Shown: in pieces, positions 27,412 through 36,978 of the stretch
How positions within the stretch are numbered: position 1 is the first letter of the stretch
Layout: the number at the start of each line of letters is the position of its first letter
Source: Dysgonomonas gadei ATCC BAA-286
GTDB taxonomy: Bacteria; Bacteroidota; Bacteroidia; Bacteroidales; Dysgonomonadaceae
Assembly (NCBI RefSeq): GCF_000213555.1
Contig: NZ_GL891983.1
Location: 229,698-293,697, forward strand
Reading direction: 5' to 3'
Length of the DNA stretch: 64,000 bases
Program-made: the position numbers and the translations under genes
The notes under the pieces: generated by a model
The model's input: only the letters and a program-made list of their open reading frames with translations
Told to the model about the DNA's origin: nothing
The model's database searches: none

Positions 27412-28632
27412 TTAGTTTTGAATTAAAGCAATAAGTTGATTTACAGAAATAAATATCGCCCATGCCGTAGCAATGGCCAGAACGATGTTCAGAATATGGG
27501 AGTTCCGGTATTCCCCTACCACTTTCTTGTTATTAGACAGAAACAGAATTGCTACAGCCACGATCGGCGCACCGAATATTGTCATAGATTGCGCAAAAAC
27601 AATCAGCTGAATAGGGTTGGAACCAAATATGATCGCGATTACTGTGCCCAAAACCAATATACCGGAAGCAAATACTTTTACCCAGCGGTCATTTATAGAT
27701 TTACCCAGATGCAACGCTTCACACAGGAACATTCCACCCAATGCCGCATTGGAAACGTATGACGAAAAAGATGTGGTAAACAATCCTATAAGGAAAAGCC
27801 ACTTACCGAAAGAGCCCAGAAAAGGTTCCAATTGCAGTGCCATATCAACGGCATTTTTTATAGTTAAGCCCTTAGGGTGCATAATCGCTGCCGAAGTAAT
27901 AATTATGATAGCTCCTAAAGCGCTCAGGATGAGAATACCGAAAGTAGCATCCCTCAATCCTTTCTTAAGATCTTCGGCTTTCCATTTTTTCCCCTGCACC
28001 ATATATGCTTGCCCGGCGGCTCCGGCAACACTAAACGAGGTAGAGGCAACCGCTATCCATAAGGCTTTATCCGATGGTGACGGAATAGACGGGATAAGTC
28101 CTGTTAAAAGACTTCCCCCGTCAATATCTATGAAGAAAAGGTTTCCTACGAAAGCGACTATCATTATCATCACCAGAAATATCATTGTCTTTTCCAGTAA
28201 TGAATAAAAGTTGTTGGAAGTCCATATAAAAACAAGGGTGACAATCAGGAATATAACTGTCCATAGAGGAAGGCTTCCGCCAAAAAGTTCGCTCAGGGAT
28301 ATGCCAAGTCCGATTGTATTGCCTGTCTGGAATCCCGAGCAACTGAAACAAACGCTGAACCCAACAAGTATTGCCACTATGCGACCATAATTATTTTCGA
28401 TATTAGTCAACAACGAAACGGGAGATACACATCCCATCTTGGCTGCAACTCTTGTCATACTGATCATAAACAAGCTGGAAACAGCAATCACCCATAACAT
28501 GGTATAACCGGTAAGTGCACCGGCATTACTGCAAACAGTAATAGTACCCGGACCTAAAACCAGTGCTGCCGTTATGAGTCCGGGGCCGAACGATGATAAC
28601 AGTTGCTGAAAAAAAGGAATTTTTATCTTCAT
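27412..28632 (-). CDS. Nramp-fold transporter lacking the metal-binding motif
   Basis: About 406 aa from ATG at 28632; the frame extends to a GTG at 28659 that would overlap the aldolase gene, so the ATG is preferred. About eleven helices with the Nramp layout: FGPGLITAALVLGPGTITVC for helix 1 and STSFSVAGAAGQAYMVQGKK for helix 6. In metal-transporting Nramp proteins helix 1 carries DPGN and helix 6 carries an A-x-x-M-P-H type motif. Here the first reads GPGT (27-30), and the helix 6 Met-Pro-His is absent. Metal transport is therefore doubtful and an organic substrate is possible. Confidence 0.8.
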   Translation of the reverse strand: MKIKIPFFQQLLSSFGPGLITAALVLGPGTITVCSNAGALTGYTMLWVIAVSSLFMISMTRVAAKMGCVSPVSLLTNIENNYGRIVAILVGFSVCFSCSGFQTGNTIGLGISLSELFGGSLPLWTVIFLIVTLVFIWTSNNFYSLLEKTMIFLVMIMIVAFVGNLFFIDIDGGSLLTGLIPSIPSPSDKALWIAVASTSFSVAGAAGQAYMVQGKKWKAEDLKKGLRDATFGILILSALGAIIIITSAAIMHPKGLTIKNAVDMALQLEPFLGSFGKWLFLIGLFTTSFSSYVSNAALGGMFLCEALHLGKSINDRWVKVFASGILVLGTVIAIIFGSNPIQLIVFAQSMTIFGAPIVAVAILFLSNNKKVVGEYRNSHILNIVLAIATAWAIFISVNQLIALIQN

Positions 28633-28646
28633 ATCATTATCGCCGT

Positions 28647-29714
28647 TTACATTAACCACTTATTAAGATTCATCCGGATAAATTCATCGTCATTCAGATG
28701 CGGATAGGATCTGTAAACTCTGGATATTTCATCTTTTTGCCCATCCGACAATACCTCTTCAGTATTCAGACATAAGACATTGGTCATAAGCCCCTGCCTG
28801 AACAAGACTTCGTGTAAGCCGGGAATACAACCGGCAAACTTATTCATGGAGTCGAAAAATGCCGCGTTCGAATCCGTTACCTGTATGGCCCGTGTTAATA
28901 ATTCGGCGGGTATGTCTTTTCCGGAAGCGATAATTGTATGGATTTCGTCCAGAAGCTCAACGGCTTTTTTCGTCCATACACACCAATGCCCGAGTAATCC
29001 GCCTTTTATTCTCATGCACCTGGTACCTTTCGCCGTTTCAATTCTGTATTCTGTAAGCAGATCTATAATGATATTATCGTCATTACCTGTGTATAGGGTT
29101 ATGTCATCCTCTTTTCCGGATTCGCAAATCGCCCTGACTACGTCGAAAGTCTTGTATCGATCAAAAGGAGCTGCTTTTATCCCAAGTACATTCGGAATAG
29201 AAGCAAACTCCTTCCAAAACTCAAAAGGTAACACGATTCCACCCACCGAAGTTTGCATATAGAAACCTATAATGGGCATTATTTGGGCAATTCTTCGACA
29301 ATGTTTAATAAGATCATCAAGGCAGTTATCTTTCAGTGCGGAAAGACTTACCAACGCCGCATGATAACCTGCCGACACAGCAAAGGATGCTTCGCCGACG
29401 GCCTGTTCGGTTTTTCCGCAGACACCTGCTATTTTCAGTATTTTTTTATTCTGTAAGCCAGACCAAGAGTCTATTTCTTTGGATACAAGAGTCAGCAGGC
29501 TTTCATACATTCCGTGTTCTCGAATCTCGAATTGTGTGGAATGAACTCCGATAGCTATTCCACCCACCCCGCAATCGATATAATAACGGACAAGTGCTTT
29601 CTGATACCGTTCATCCAATTTACGGTCTTTGGTCAAGGCCAGAGGAGTGGCGGGAATAACGGTTCCTTTTCGAAATGTATTCAGTAAGTCTATATCGATA
29701 TCTGTGATTTTCAT
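28647..29714 (-). CDS. DHDPS/NAL-family class I aldolase
   Basis: 355-aa TIM-barrel protein of the dihydrodipicolinate synthase/N-acetylneuraminate lyase superfamily. The N-terminal KGTVIPATPLALTKDRKLDE, GGIAIGVHSTQFEI, the Tyr152 motif IIGFYMQTSVGG and the Schiff-base Lys180 in VLGIKAAPFDRYKTF are visible. It is longer than typical DapA (about 290-300) because of C-terminal helices. In this locus a role in cleaving a 2-keto-3-deoxy or related sugar acid after lyase action is more likely than lysine synthesis. It leads a tight group (aldolase, transporter, M20, lyase). Confidence 0.82.
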   Translation of the reverse strand: MKITDIDIDLLNTFRKGTVIPATPLALTKDRKLDERYQKALVRYYIDCGVGGIAIGVHSTQFEIREHGMYESLLTLVSKEIDSWSGLQNKKILKIAGVCGKTEQAVGEASFAVSAGYHAALVSLSALKDNCLDDLIKHCRRIAQIMPIIGFYMQTSVGGIVLPFEFWKEFASIPNVLGIKAAPFDRYKTFDVVRAICESGKEDDITLYTGNDDNIIIDLLTEYRIETAKGTRCMRIKGGLLGHWCVWTKKAVELLDEIHTIIASGKDIPAELLTRAIQVTDSNAAFFDSMNKFAGCIPGLHEVLFRQGLMTNVLCLNTEEVLSDGQKDEISRVYRSYPHLNDDEFIRMNLNKWLM

Positions 29715-29798
29715 AGATGAGTGTTTTAGTTATGTTTCTTATTTTAAAGTTCTATTATTTTAAACAACTTGCGCTACGCGCAATCGAAGATTGCTTGT

Positions 29799-30203
29799 GT
29801 TCCTTTTGGCCAAATCCCCAAAAGGAACCAAAAATACTTTAGCGCCCCGCTTCAAAGGCCGACCCGTAACGGACAAAAAGACGAAACGGAAAAACTCGCT
29901 GGAAAGATTGTATAACCCGAATTAGTGGATAAGCTCAGACACGTTTCCGTTTTTTCGTCTTTTAGCCCTACGGGTACCCCGTCCATGAAGCTAACGGCGC
30001 TGGCTGACGCGTATTTTATTTGCCTACTAGGGCATCAGCGGACGCGCATTAGTTCCGCAGGCGGGGCACCCACACGGAGCAGACGGCGTGGAAAGGGACG
30101 GGGCGATAGCCCGTTTGTCACTTTCAGCCGGCAAAACGGTTGTGGGTCGCCGAGGAACGAAGCGCTAGCTTTTTGCTTACTTTTGGGCAATGCCAAAAGT
30201 AAG
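29799..30203 (+). ncRNA. Large structured non-coding element, copy B
   Basis: Occupies most of the gene-free stretch 29715-30313. Stems equivalent to copy A: H1 29799-29809 with 29818-29828 (11 of 11). P0 30057-type pairing is long-range: 29857-29870 with 30138-30151 (13 pairs, one bulged C). P1 29876-29889 with 30047-independent partner 29947-29963 (14 pairs, 3-nt bulge). P2 30091-30099 with 30117-30125 (8 of 9) around the same GGGC-GATA-GCCC hairpin. H3 30176-30186 with 30193-30203 (11 of 11, loop GCAATG). A near-identical core of about 45 nt (about 30122-30169) is shared with copy A. It splits the minus-strand glycan operon. Strand of function is uncertain. Confidence 0.6.
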
Positions 30204-30313
30204 GACAAGCCCGGTAGGGCGCGGCAGCAATAAACTGAAGCATCCAAGTTTAAATTAAGATAGTAGCTATGTATAAAATAATAGAACATAAAAACATATC
30301 ATTAGTTACTTAA

Positions 30314-31342
30314 TCAAAATTTACCGTCACCTACTTCAAAATGAGTGGGTATATCGATATCTTTTCCACCCTGCATAATCCATTCTGCCTGCATGCGGAT
30401 AAGTTCTTTCGCTGTTACAGAAGGTTTGCCAAAGAGCCTGAACGATTTTGCGGCATCATTCAGATACGACCTGTCATTTTCGGTACATTTGATTATGGCT
30501 TTCTTGCCCATTATGCTTGCCATCTCCTCTGCAACTTCTGCCACAGAAAGTATTTCAGGGCCTGTTATATTTAAATAATTTGCAGGAGACGAACATTCAC
30601 TCAAAGCAAGCAATGTATAGTTATTTACATCCCCTTGCCATGATATATTGAAATAAGCACAATCTGTTACTACCGGCTCATCATTCCATATCTTCTTTGC
30701 GATATCGCATAAGACACCATACCGTAGGTCAGTAGAATAATTCAGACGCAAAAGCAATACCGGCGTTTTTTCTGTAAGGGAATAATATTCGAATATGCGT
30801 TCACGTCCCAGACAAGACTGGGCATATTCCCCTACCGGATCGGGGCGGTCAGTCTCTACAGACCCGCCTGTATCTTTAGATACTAATGAATAGACACAAC
30901 CTGTGGAGAAGACGACTATCTTCGAATCTTTGTAATGCCCGGCACACACGGCAGGCATTAGTACATTCATGGCCCATGTGTATGGTTCAGAACCCTGTGT
31001 TCCGAATTTCCGTCCGGCCATAAATATTACATTTTCCGTTTTTGGCAACGACTTCACCTGTTCCCTGTCATTCAGGTCGCAGGCAATGGTTTCAATACCA
31101 TGTTCTTCGAGTAATAATCTGCCCTCATCTGATGAAAATCGGGAAACAGCATACACTTTCTTATCTACATTGGCCATCTCTATCGCTCTTTTTGCCATAA
31201 GGGACAAGGATAATCCGATCTTTCCGTTTGCTCCCAATATAGAAATATCACCGGAAAGACCTTTGATAAAGTCAATAAGCTGGCCTGACGGTTGAGAAAC
31301 TAAGTCGTTTAACTCCCGTTCATTTTGCGGTGTGTTTATCAT
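30314..31342 (-). CDS. NAD-dependent epimerase/dehydratase-like protein (atypical)
   Basis: 342 aa with an extended-SDR Rossmann fold: dinucleotide loop ILGANGKIGLSLSLM (GxxGxxG at 37-43), VYAVSRFS, ACDLNDREQV, FMAGRKFGTQG, and VVFSTGCVYSLVS. The catalytic YxxxK site appears as YAQSC (Tyr173, Cys177), so the usual lysine is missing, and classical epimerase chemistry is questionable. It may be a lyase, an isomerase using another base, or a regulatory form. It is 19 bp downstream of the beta-helix gene. Copy B of the structured element follows it. Confidence 0.7.
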   Translation of the reverse strand: MINTPQNERELNDLVSQPSGQLIDFIKGLSGDISILGANGKIGLSLSLMAKRAIEMANVDKKVYAVSRFSSDEGRLLLEEHGIETIACDLNDREQVKSLPKTENVIFMAGRKFGTQGSEPYTWAMNVLMPAVCAGHYKDSKIVVFSTGCVYSLVSKDTGGSVETDRPDPVGEYAQSCLGRERIFEYYSLTEKTPVLLLRLNYSTDLRYGVLCDIAKKIWNDEPVVTDCAYFNISWQGDVNNYTLLALSECSSPANYLNITGPEILSVAEVAEEMASIMGKKAIIKCTENDRSYLNDAAKSFRLFGKPSVTAKELIRMQAEWIMQGGKDIDIPTHFEVGDGKF

Positions 31343-31361
31343 AAATTCGTCAGTTTTTGGT

Positions 31362-32555
31362 CTACTTCTTTACCATATTCGTTATTCTTACATTCACATT
31401 CTCCGGGTCAGTCTGGACATCTTTTCCTCCGGGTTTGAGCTGCGTGATCTTATTAAAATGCGAATTATGAACGGGAGCGAGAAACTCCAGTGCTATATCC
31501 GCTTTATAAGAAAGAATGTCGTTCATATAGATATTGTACATATTCCCCGGCTTGAAGCCTTGTCCATATTGTCCGTTCCCGTAAATACGCATGACTTTTC
31601 GCTTACCGCCTTTGGGTCCATCGCTGATATTGGAACAATAAATATTATATATCTTCGGCTGCGAAGGGAGAAGAATCATTACATGGTGTATACCTGACGT
31701 TTCAATATTGCGGCAGGTAATATCATGTATATCTCCGCCATAGGAATAATCGGAATATCTGACAGGCAAGAGAGGAAATACATATTTGTTATTGCTCCAT
31801 CTCGATTCGTCGAAGGCTGCCAGAATAATGGAGTCGTCGGATGTTTCTCCTGTAATGTTCTCAATCAGTATATCAGACCCTCCTTGTATTATACTGATTC
31901 CGTCCCCGTTTTTTACAGTGGTATGCAACTCGAGATTGCTGACATGGCCATTCTTGCATCCGTTGGTCAGTACAATGCCCCAGCTATGGGTCTTCTGCAC
32001 TTTCAGTCCGGATATTTCAAAACCATCTACAAAAGAAAACAAGATTGTGAAATTTCTCCAGCCCCAGTAGTCACCCAGCCATTTTTCTTTGATGCCTGTT
32101 TTGGGATTGACTCCTTCATAGAAATTCTCAGCACCTTCGATTACAGCCCCGTTCTTACCTACAATCCTGATATTTTTAGCAGGTAATAATTGTTTTGCGT
32201 AGCTATTCGGGTTCTGCTCATCTATATCGAGATTGCCGGAGCGGATGATATTATCGAAAATCTGGTCGGCCAGTTTAATTTTACATCCGTCAACTATCAT
32301 CGTGGTATTGGATGGCAGGGCGATAGCTTCCGTGATAAGATAAACTGTATTATCTTTGAATAAAATAGTGCCGCCATCACACTCTTTCAGAAAGCCAAGT
32401 GCATTAGAAATCTTTTCGGATATATTCTTTCCTTCAAAATCTTCCGGTTTGACTACAATGGGTTTGTCGTCATTTTCAAGATTCTTTGATTCCCGTGCAA
32501 ATACAATACCCGGGTGAAAGGAAAAAATCAGAAACGCAAACAATATCAGTCTCAT
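31362..32555 (-). CDS. Right-handed beta-helix protein, GH28-like
   Basis: 397 aa with a signal peptide (MRLILFAFLIFSFHPGIVFA). Pectate-lyase-superfamily beta-helix repeats follow: GGTILFKDNTVYLI, TMIVDGCKIKLADQ, NIRIVGKNGAVIEG, DGFEISGLKVQKTHSWGIVL, NGDGISIIQGGSDILIENI and GETSDDSIILAAFDES. The NGDGI and SDDSI blocks sit where polygalacturonases have NTDG and DD catalytic aspartates, so a GH28-like hydrolase is the best guess. An equally possible role is a lyase or isomerase on the same glycan as the heparinase-type protein. TAATG overlap with the upstream 87-aa gene. Confidence 0.75.
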   Translation of the reverse strand: MRLILFAFLIFSFHPGIVFARESKNLENDDKPIVVKPEDFEGKNISEKISNALGFLKECDGGTILFKDNTVYLITEAIALPSNTTMIVDGCKIKLADQIFDNIIRSGNLDIDEQNPNSYAKQLLPAKNIRIVGKNGAVIEGAENFYEGVNPKTGIKEKWLGDYWGWRNFTILFSFVDGFEISGLKVQKTHSWGIVLTNGCKNGHVSNLELHTTVKNGDGISIIQGGSDILIENITGETSDDSIILAAFDESRWSNNKYVFPLLPVRYSDYSYGGDIHDITCRNIETSGIHHVMILLPSQPKIYNIYCSNISDGPKGGKRKVMRIYGNGQYGQGFKPGNMYNIYMNDILSYKADIALEFLAPVHNSHFNKITQLKPGGKDVQTDPENVNVRITNMVKK

Positions 32556-32818
32556 TATTCAGTCGTTCTATTAGTTGATTTCTTACGGATTAAACTACGG
32601 ATCAGCCAGTATAACAACCGGAAAAACAGGATTAAGAAATAGAAACCTATACTCAGACTCAGCACCCATAACAATTGTGTATATAGTTCTTTCCACTCCG
32701 TATCAAAAACAATAATGGAATATACATTCAATAAGAAAGCAAATGCAAAGCAGGCTCCCCATATGATTAACTCTGTCCGTTGCCTTTTCGCTGTTATTTT
32801 TATTTTAATATCTTTCAT
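32555..32818 (-). CDS. 87-aa two-helix membrane protein
   Basis: Small protein with a basic N-terminus (KDIKIKITAKRQRTE) and two membrane helices (about residues 17-37 and 47-68), ending in a basic RSLIRKKSTNR tail. Its fold resembles 2TM-type helper domains, but no named family is certain. It is embedded between two catabolic genes (11 bp after the Gfo/Idh/MocA gene and overlapping the beta-helix gene by one base), so it is a real co-translated gene of unknown role. Confidence 0.6.
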   Translation of the reverse strand: MKDIKIKITAKRQRTELIIWGACFAFAFLLNVYSIIVFDTEWKELYTQLLWVLSLSIGFYFLILFFRLLYWLIRSLIRKKSTNRTTE

Positions 32819-32829
32819 ATCAGTGTCTA

Positions 32830-34134
32830 TTATAAGTAAGGTATTTCGTATTCTTTAGGGAACTCTATTACAGAACGCTCTTCCATAGCTTTATTTCCCA
32901 ACAGTGCCAAAACGGATGCATAATATGCTTCTTCGACAAGCATCGGCATCGATTCTCCGGTGATAACGGAAGTACAATAAGCCGAAACGAGAGCCAGTGA
33001 GCCGTCATCCACAGCAGCACCCGTTGTATTAGAGCCGTCATGTGTCTGAATATTGTCTAAAATTGGTTCGCCCACTGCCTTAGATGCAGTTTCAGGCACC
33101 CAGCTGGGACCGGCAAACGGTATACTGTCGAATACCTTATGTTCTATCTGATTTATCAGTTGCTGTATTCCCGGAGCCGGTTTTGGATTTTCCATATATA
33201 ACAGTCCCTGAGCAAGCTCGAGTGTACCCTTATGACCGAGTACCTGCTCATCCATTCCGTAATGCTTATTCGAGATAATAGATTCGAATGTCATACGCAA
33301 GCCGTTGGAATAATGGTAAATAACGCTTACACTGTCGTAAACTTCGCGACCGTCTTTCCAGAAAAGAATATCACCGAAGCCTGTAATGTAATCAGGCAGG
33401 GATTTATTTACCCAAGTACCCATCTGTAGCTGATGTGATGCAAGTTCAGTCATCAAGCCCCCGGAAGACTCCCTGTACAAACGCCAGTTTATCTGTTTTT
33501 CCAACGATGGTTCAGGTACAGGCCTGCGCCAGTCGTTATTCCGGTACCAAAAATTGCGAAGCCCTACGATCTCACCGATTGTTCCGTTTTGTATCAGTTC
33601 CAGAGCTTTCAGGTATTTAGGGTCAAACAAGCGTTGCAAGCCAATATACAATACTTTGCCGCTCTCTTTATAGACCTCATACATCTCTTTACACTGTTCG
33701 ATAGTTCTTGCCATCGATTTTTCGCAAAATACATGCTTTCCGGCTTTAAGTCCGGCTATAGAAATAGGCGCATGCTGATGAAGCGGGGTAGAGATAAGGA
33801 TACCATCGACGTCGGGCGCATTAATCGCGTCGTTGTAATCTTTATACTGCTTGGCCTTTGGGCATAATTTTGCCGCATTATCCAGATGAGGCTGGTAAAT
33901 GTCGCATATGGCCACGATTTCAGCATGAGGAATCTGTAACAGATGATTGATGTGATACATTCCCCTCGAGCCTGTACCGATAATTGCGAGCCGCGCTTTA
34001 GATCCGGCTACATCCTTCTCTTTTTTCTGGGCATATGCATGCAGTAAAGGTAAAGAAGATAACAGAAGTCCTCCCCCTCCTACTACACCCATATTCTTCA
34101 GGAAATCTCTGCGAGATAAATTTTGTGTTTTCAT
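32830..34134 (-). CDS. Tat-exported Gfo/Idh/MocA oxidoreductase (1)
   Basis: 434 aa. Twin-arginine signal NLSRRDFLKNMGVVGGGG followed by a hydrophobic stretch indicates Tat export, fitting a pre-folded NAD-bound enzyme. Rossmann motif LAIIGTGSRGMYHINHLL, the CDIYQPH acidic strand end, and the EK motif HVFCEKSMARTIEQCKEM are visible. The C-terminal alpha/beta domain contains SSGGLMTELASHQLQMG. Relatives include dehydrogenases and NAD-dependent GH109-type glycosidases; sequence alone does not choose. Four secreted relatives occur within 11 kb here. Gene is 39 bp downstream of the lipoprotein relative. Confidence 0.83.
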   Translation of the reverse strand: MKTQNLSRRDFLKNMGVVGGGGLLLSSLPLLHAYAQKKEKDVAGSKARLAIIGTGSRGMYHINHLLQIPHAEIVAICDIYQPHLDNAAKLCPKAKQYKDYNDAINAPDVDGILISTPLHQHAPISIAGLKAGKHVFCEKSMARTIEQCKEMYEVYKESGKVLYIGLQRLFDPKYLKALELIQNGTIGEIVGLRNFWYRNNDWRRPVPEPSLEKQINWRLYRESSGGLMTELASHQLQMGTWVNKSLPDYITGFGDILFWKDGREVYDSVSVIYHYSNGLRMTFESIISNKHYGMDEQVLGHKGTLELAQGLLYMENPKPAPGIQQLINQIEHKVFDSIPFAGPSWVPETASKAVGEPILDNIQTHDGSNTTGAAVDDGSLALVSAYCTSVITGESMPMLVEEAYYASVLALLGNKAMEERSVIEFPKEYEIPYL

Positions 34135-34173
34135 CGTCTATATTGTTTTTTTAATATCATCTCTTTAATTGCC

Positions 34174-35577
34174 TCAATGCGTTGAATCTTTTTCTTTAGC
34201 AAGTTCGAGGGCGGTAGTTGTTATATAATATTTTACCAGCATATTGGGTACTTCCCAATCAGGCATTTCTCGGGTAATCAGAAAGTTGAAGTACTTCTCC
34301 GCTACTTTCGAAAAATGTGCTTCATGCCCGTCGTCCATACTCGGTGATATTTCTATCTCCAACATGCCGTCATATGCTTCTTTGAGCGATACGGGATAAA
34401 TATTCTTCAGGTCATTGATTGCTCTTTCAATATTCTTCCTGAAATCGTTATCGGTAGCTTCTGTTCCCTTTTTGATATAAAGCCTGGATTTATAATCTTG
34501 CTCTTTTCCCTGTAATACTAACAGTACCGCTTTGGTCCCGTTAATAATTGTCTTATGTGTATCTCCGGCACCTTCAGATGCCTGATAATCCCATACTACT
34601 TTTATACCGACATTCACTCCCTTTACCTGATAGCTGATTGTACCATTGGCATTGACGTATAATACGGAGTCTTTTACATATTTATTCAAATAATCCGGGA
34701 ATTGCTCGGCCTTTGTAGAACGACGGAATTGTTCTAAAGTGACCGGTGTTGCCCAATGGCTGGCATCCGTTACTTTTACATCTTTCTTATAATCCAGCGC
34801 AACCTCAGGAAAACATTTCCAGTTGACTATATCTATCAGATGCGTGGTTACATCCACAATCCCTTCGCCCTGTTGTTCCACATCGTAATACCATGCAGGA
34901 CGGGTAAGAGGATTTCCCGATACTATTTTATAGAAATGATGTATACTTTCCATCTCTACAGCAGGATTCTCGGGCGTACCTTTGGTAATATTGCCAAAGA
35001 GTTCTTTATCCTGCATAAGCACCCGGTTCAGGATATTGATAAAATTATAGCGTTCGGTCATGATATCGTACAAAAGTACATCATTCTTTGCAGAAAGTGT
35101 AAATGCTTCTTTCAATTGTTCGAAAGAAGTTTTATCTATTGCCATCGGTTTGTCGGCAAGGACATTTAATCCTGCACCGACAGAGCGCAGGATATAATCA
35201 GTCTTTAGCTGATTGTTTCCTGCCAGCACCACAACATTCCCGCTCTTATCGGAGAGCATTTTTTCAAAGAAATCATCCCCTGTATATACTTTAAGGTTCC
35301 AATATGTCGGATTATTCTCGCGAGTGTTATATGAATTAATCATATCCACATAATTGTTCAGCTCGGGCCCGTTCGGAGCATATACCTGTACATTGTAGTT
35401 GAGTTGCGTCAACATCGTTTTTTGCAACAAAGCCGCATGGAAGTGTGCAGGAGCTACTGTGATCAAGTGGACTTCTCCTTCCGAACCGTTAAATTTCTTA
35501 CTTTTCGATTGCATATTACAAGCTGTCATTAGAATCAGAACCGGAAGAAAACAGAATATATATTTTAAGTATTTCAT
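34174..35577 (-). CDS. Lipoprotein Gfo/Idh/MocA-like oxidoreductase
   Basis: 467 aa with a lipoprotein signal (FLPVLILMTACNMQ; Cys20). An N-terminal Rossmann-like domain carries VHLITVAPAHFHAALLQKTM, then VVVLAGNNQLKTDYIL and LNVLADKPMAI, where DKP replaces the usual EKP. The C-terminal half (about residues 250-467) fits the putative oxidoreductase C-terminal domain (PF16490) common in Bacteroidetes glycan loci. Surface or periplasmic location of an NAD(P)-type fold is unusual and suggests a tightly bound cofactor. It lies 12 bp after the MFS gene. Confidence 0.78.
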   Translation of the reverse strand: MKYLKYIFCFLPVLILMTACNMQSKSKKFNGSEGEVHLITVAPAHFHAALLQKTMLTQLNYNVQVYAPNGPELNNYVDMINSYNTRENNPTYWNLKVYTGDDFFEKMLSDKSGNVVVLAGNNQLKTDYILRSVGAGLNVLADKPMAIDKTSFEQLKEAFTLSAKNDVLLYDIMTERYNFINILNRVLMQDKELFGNITKGTPENPAVEMESIHHFYKIVSGNPLTRPAWYYDVEQQGEGIVDVTTHLIDIVNWKCFPEVALDYKKDVKVTDASHWATPVTLEQFRRSTKAEQFPDYLNKYVKDSVLYVNANGTISYQVKGVNVGIKVVWDYQASEGAGDTHKTIINGTKAVLLVLQGKEQDYKSRLYIKKGTEATDNDFRKNIERAINDLKNIYPVSLKEAYDGMLEIEISPSMDDGHEAHFSKVAEKYFNFLITREMPDWEVPNMLVKYYITTTALELAKEKDSTH

Positions 35578-35589
35578 ATCAAATGTGGC

Positions 35590-36918
35590 TTAATTTTTTG
35601 GTTTCAATGACCATGATTGAATCTTATGTCCGTATACAGCAAAAAATATCAGGTATATGTAGCATGGGATCAATACCCAATAAGCATGTTGCAAATTCCA
35701 GATGTCGGCAAAACTTCCGTAAACTATCGGCATAATAGCATTTCCACTCAGCCCCATGATCATCAGTGAAGACCCTATCTTTGTAAAGCGGCCTAATCCT
35801 TTTATCGACAGTGGCCATATACCAGCATAGATAAGGGCATTAGGTAATCCCAGCGCACATAAAAACCAAATGGAAAGGGTGCTGTCATGGCCGAGAATAA
35901 CCACTTCCTTACTTACCAGAATGATGGCGAAAGACAATAACAAACCGAGTGTGCAGCATACCTGCAACGCCCTCGTCTGAGAGACATATTTTGGGATCAA
36001 TACAATTCCTATCATATAACCGATTATGGTCGCCGTCAAAGTATAGGAAGGGAAAGCTTTGGCCTCCAAGAGATTCATCCCCATTGAACCCGCATAACTG
36101 ATAATGGTATCGATGGCTATAATCTGTGTCCCTACATGAACGAACAAAGCAAATGCACCCAGAATGAGATATGGAAACTGAAAGATGGAAGTCCTCTTGT
36201 GAGTACAACTCTCCTCTTCTTTATTATTTTCTTCAGGATCGATTTCGGGCAATACGGAATAACGTACAAATACTCCAAAGAGAAACAACAATACGGATAA
36301 GATAGCATAAGGCTTTATCACCCTGCGGATAAGGTCATCGAGCATCATATTCTTGGAGGCTTCGTCCAATGTACCGGATTCCAGTAGGGTAAACAGGCTG
36401 CTGTCTGTTACCTTGAGTACCACGGCTGCAAAAATGAGAGGGGAAACTATACCCGCAAATTTGTTGAATATACCCATCATACTTATTCTCTTGGCTGCGC
36501 TCTCGATAGGCCCTACAATCGTTATATACGGATTGGCCGCCGACTGGAGTATAGTCAGCCCGGCACCTATTACAAACAATCCGGCGAGGAATATTCCATA
36601 TGTGCGGGTCAGAGCAGCAGGGATAAATAATGCCGCCCCCACAGCCATACAGAAAAAGCCATACATTATCCCCCGTTTGTAACCCACTTTATTTAATATA
36701 TGGGCGGATGGGATAGACAGGCAGAAATAGGCTATATAAAAGGCAAAAGCCACGAAGTACGATTCGAAGTGAGTCAGCTCACATGCAATCTTAAAGTATG
36801 GGATAAGGATCGCATTAACCCATGAGACCAAACCGAAGATAAAGAACATCGCACCTACAATAACTATTGCAATGGTTGTATTACGTTTGTTTAATTGTTG
36901 ATTGTTTATTTGGCTCAT
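35590..36918 (-). CDS. MFS sugar permease (FucP-like)
   Basis: 442 aa with twelve predicted membrane helices. FFIFGLVSWVNAILIPYFK, the FVAFAFYIAYFCLSIPSAH segment and ILQSAANPYITIVGP are characteristic of the fucose/glucose/galactose permease (FucP/GluP) subfamily of MFS proton symporters. It would carry mono- or disaccharide products over the inner membrane. It sits in a run of minus-strand catabolic genes, 60 bp downstream of a Tat-exported oxidoreductase and 12 bp upstream of a lipoprotein relative. The exact sugar is unknown. Confidence 0.88.
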   Translation of the reverse strand: MSQINNQQLNKRNTTIAIVIVGAMFFIFGLVSWVNAILIPYFKIACELTHFESYFVAFAFYIAYFCLSIPSAHILNKVGYKRGIMYGFFCMAVGAALFIPAALTRTYGIFLAGLFVIGAGLTILQSAANPYITIVGPIESAAKRISMMGIFNKFAGIVSPLIFAAVVLKVTDSSLFTLLESGTLDEASKNMMLDDLIRRVIKPYAILSVLLFLFGVFVRYSVLPEIDPEENNKEEESCTHKRTSIFQFPYLILGAFALFVHVGTQIIAIDTIISYAGSMGMNLLEAKAFPSYTLTATIIGYMIGIVLIPKYVSQTRALQVCCTLGLLLSFAIILVSKEVVILGHDSTLSIWFLCALGLPNALIYAGIWPLSIKGLGRFTKIGSSLMIMGLSGNAIMPIVYGSFADIWNLQHAYWVLIPCYIYLIFFAVYGHKIQSWSLKPKN

Positions 36919-36978
36919 GGGTGTTTATGTATTTCAAAATTTCAGGATTTAAAGATTTAAAGATTGGAAAATACTCAT

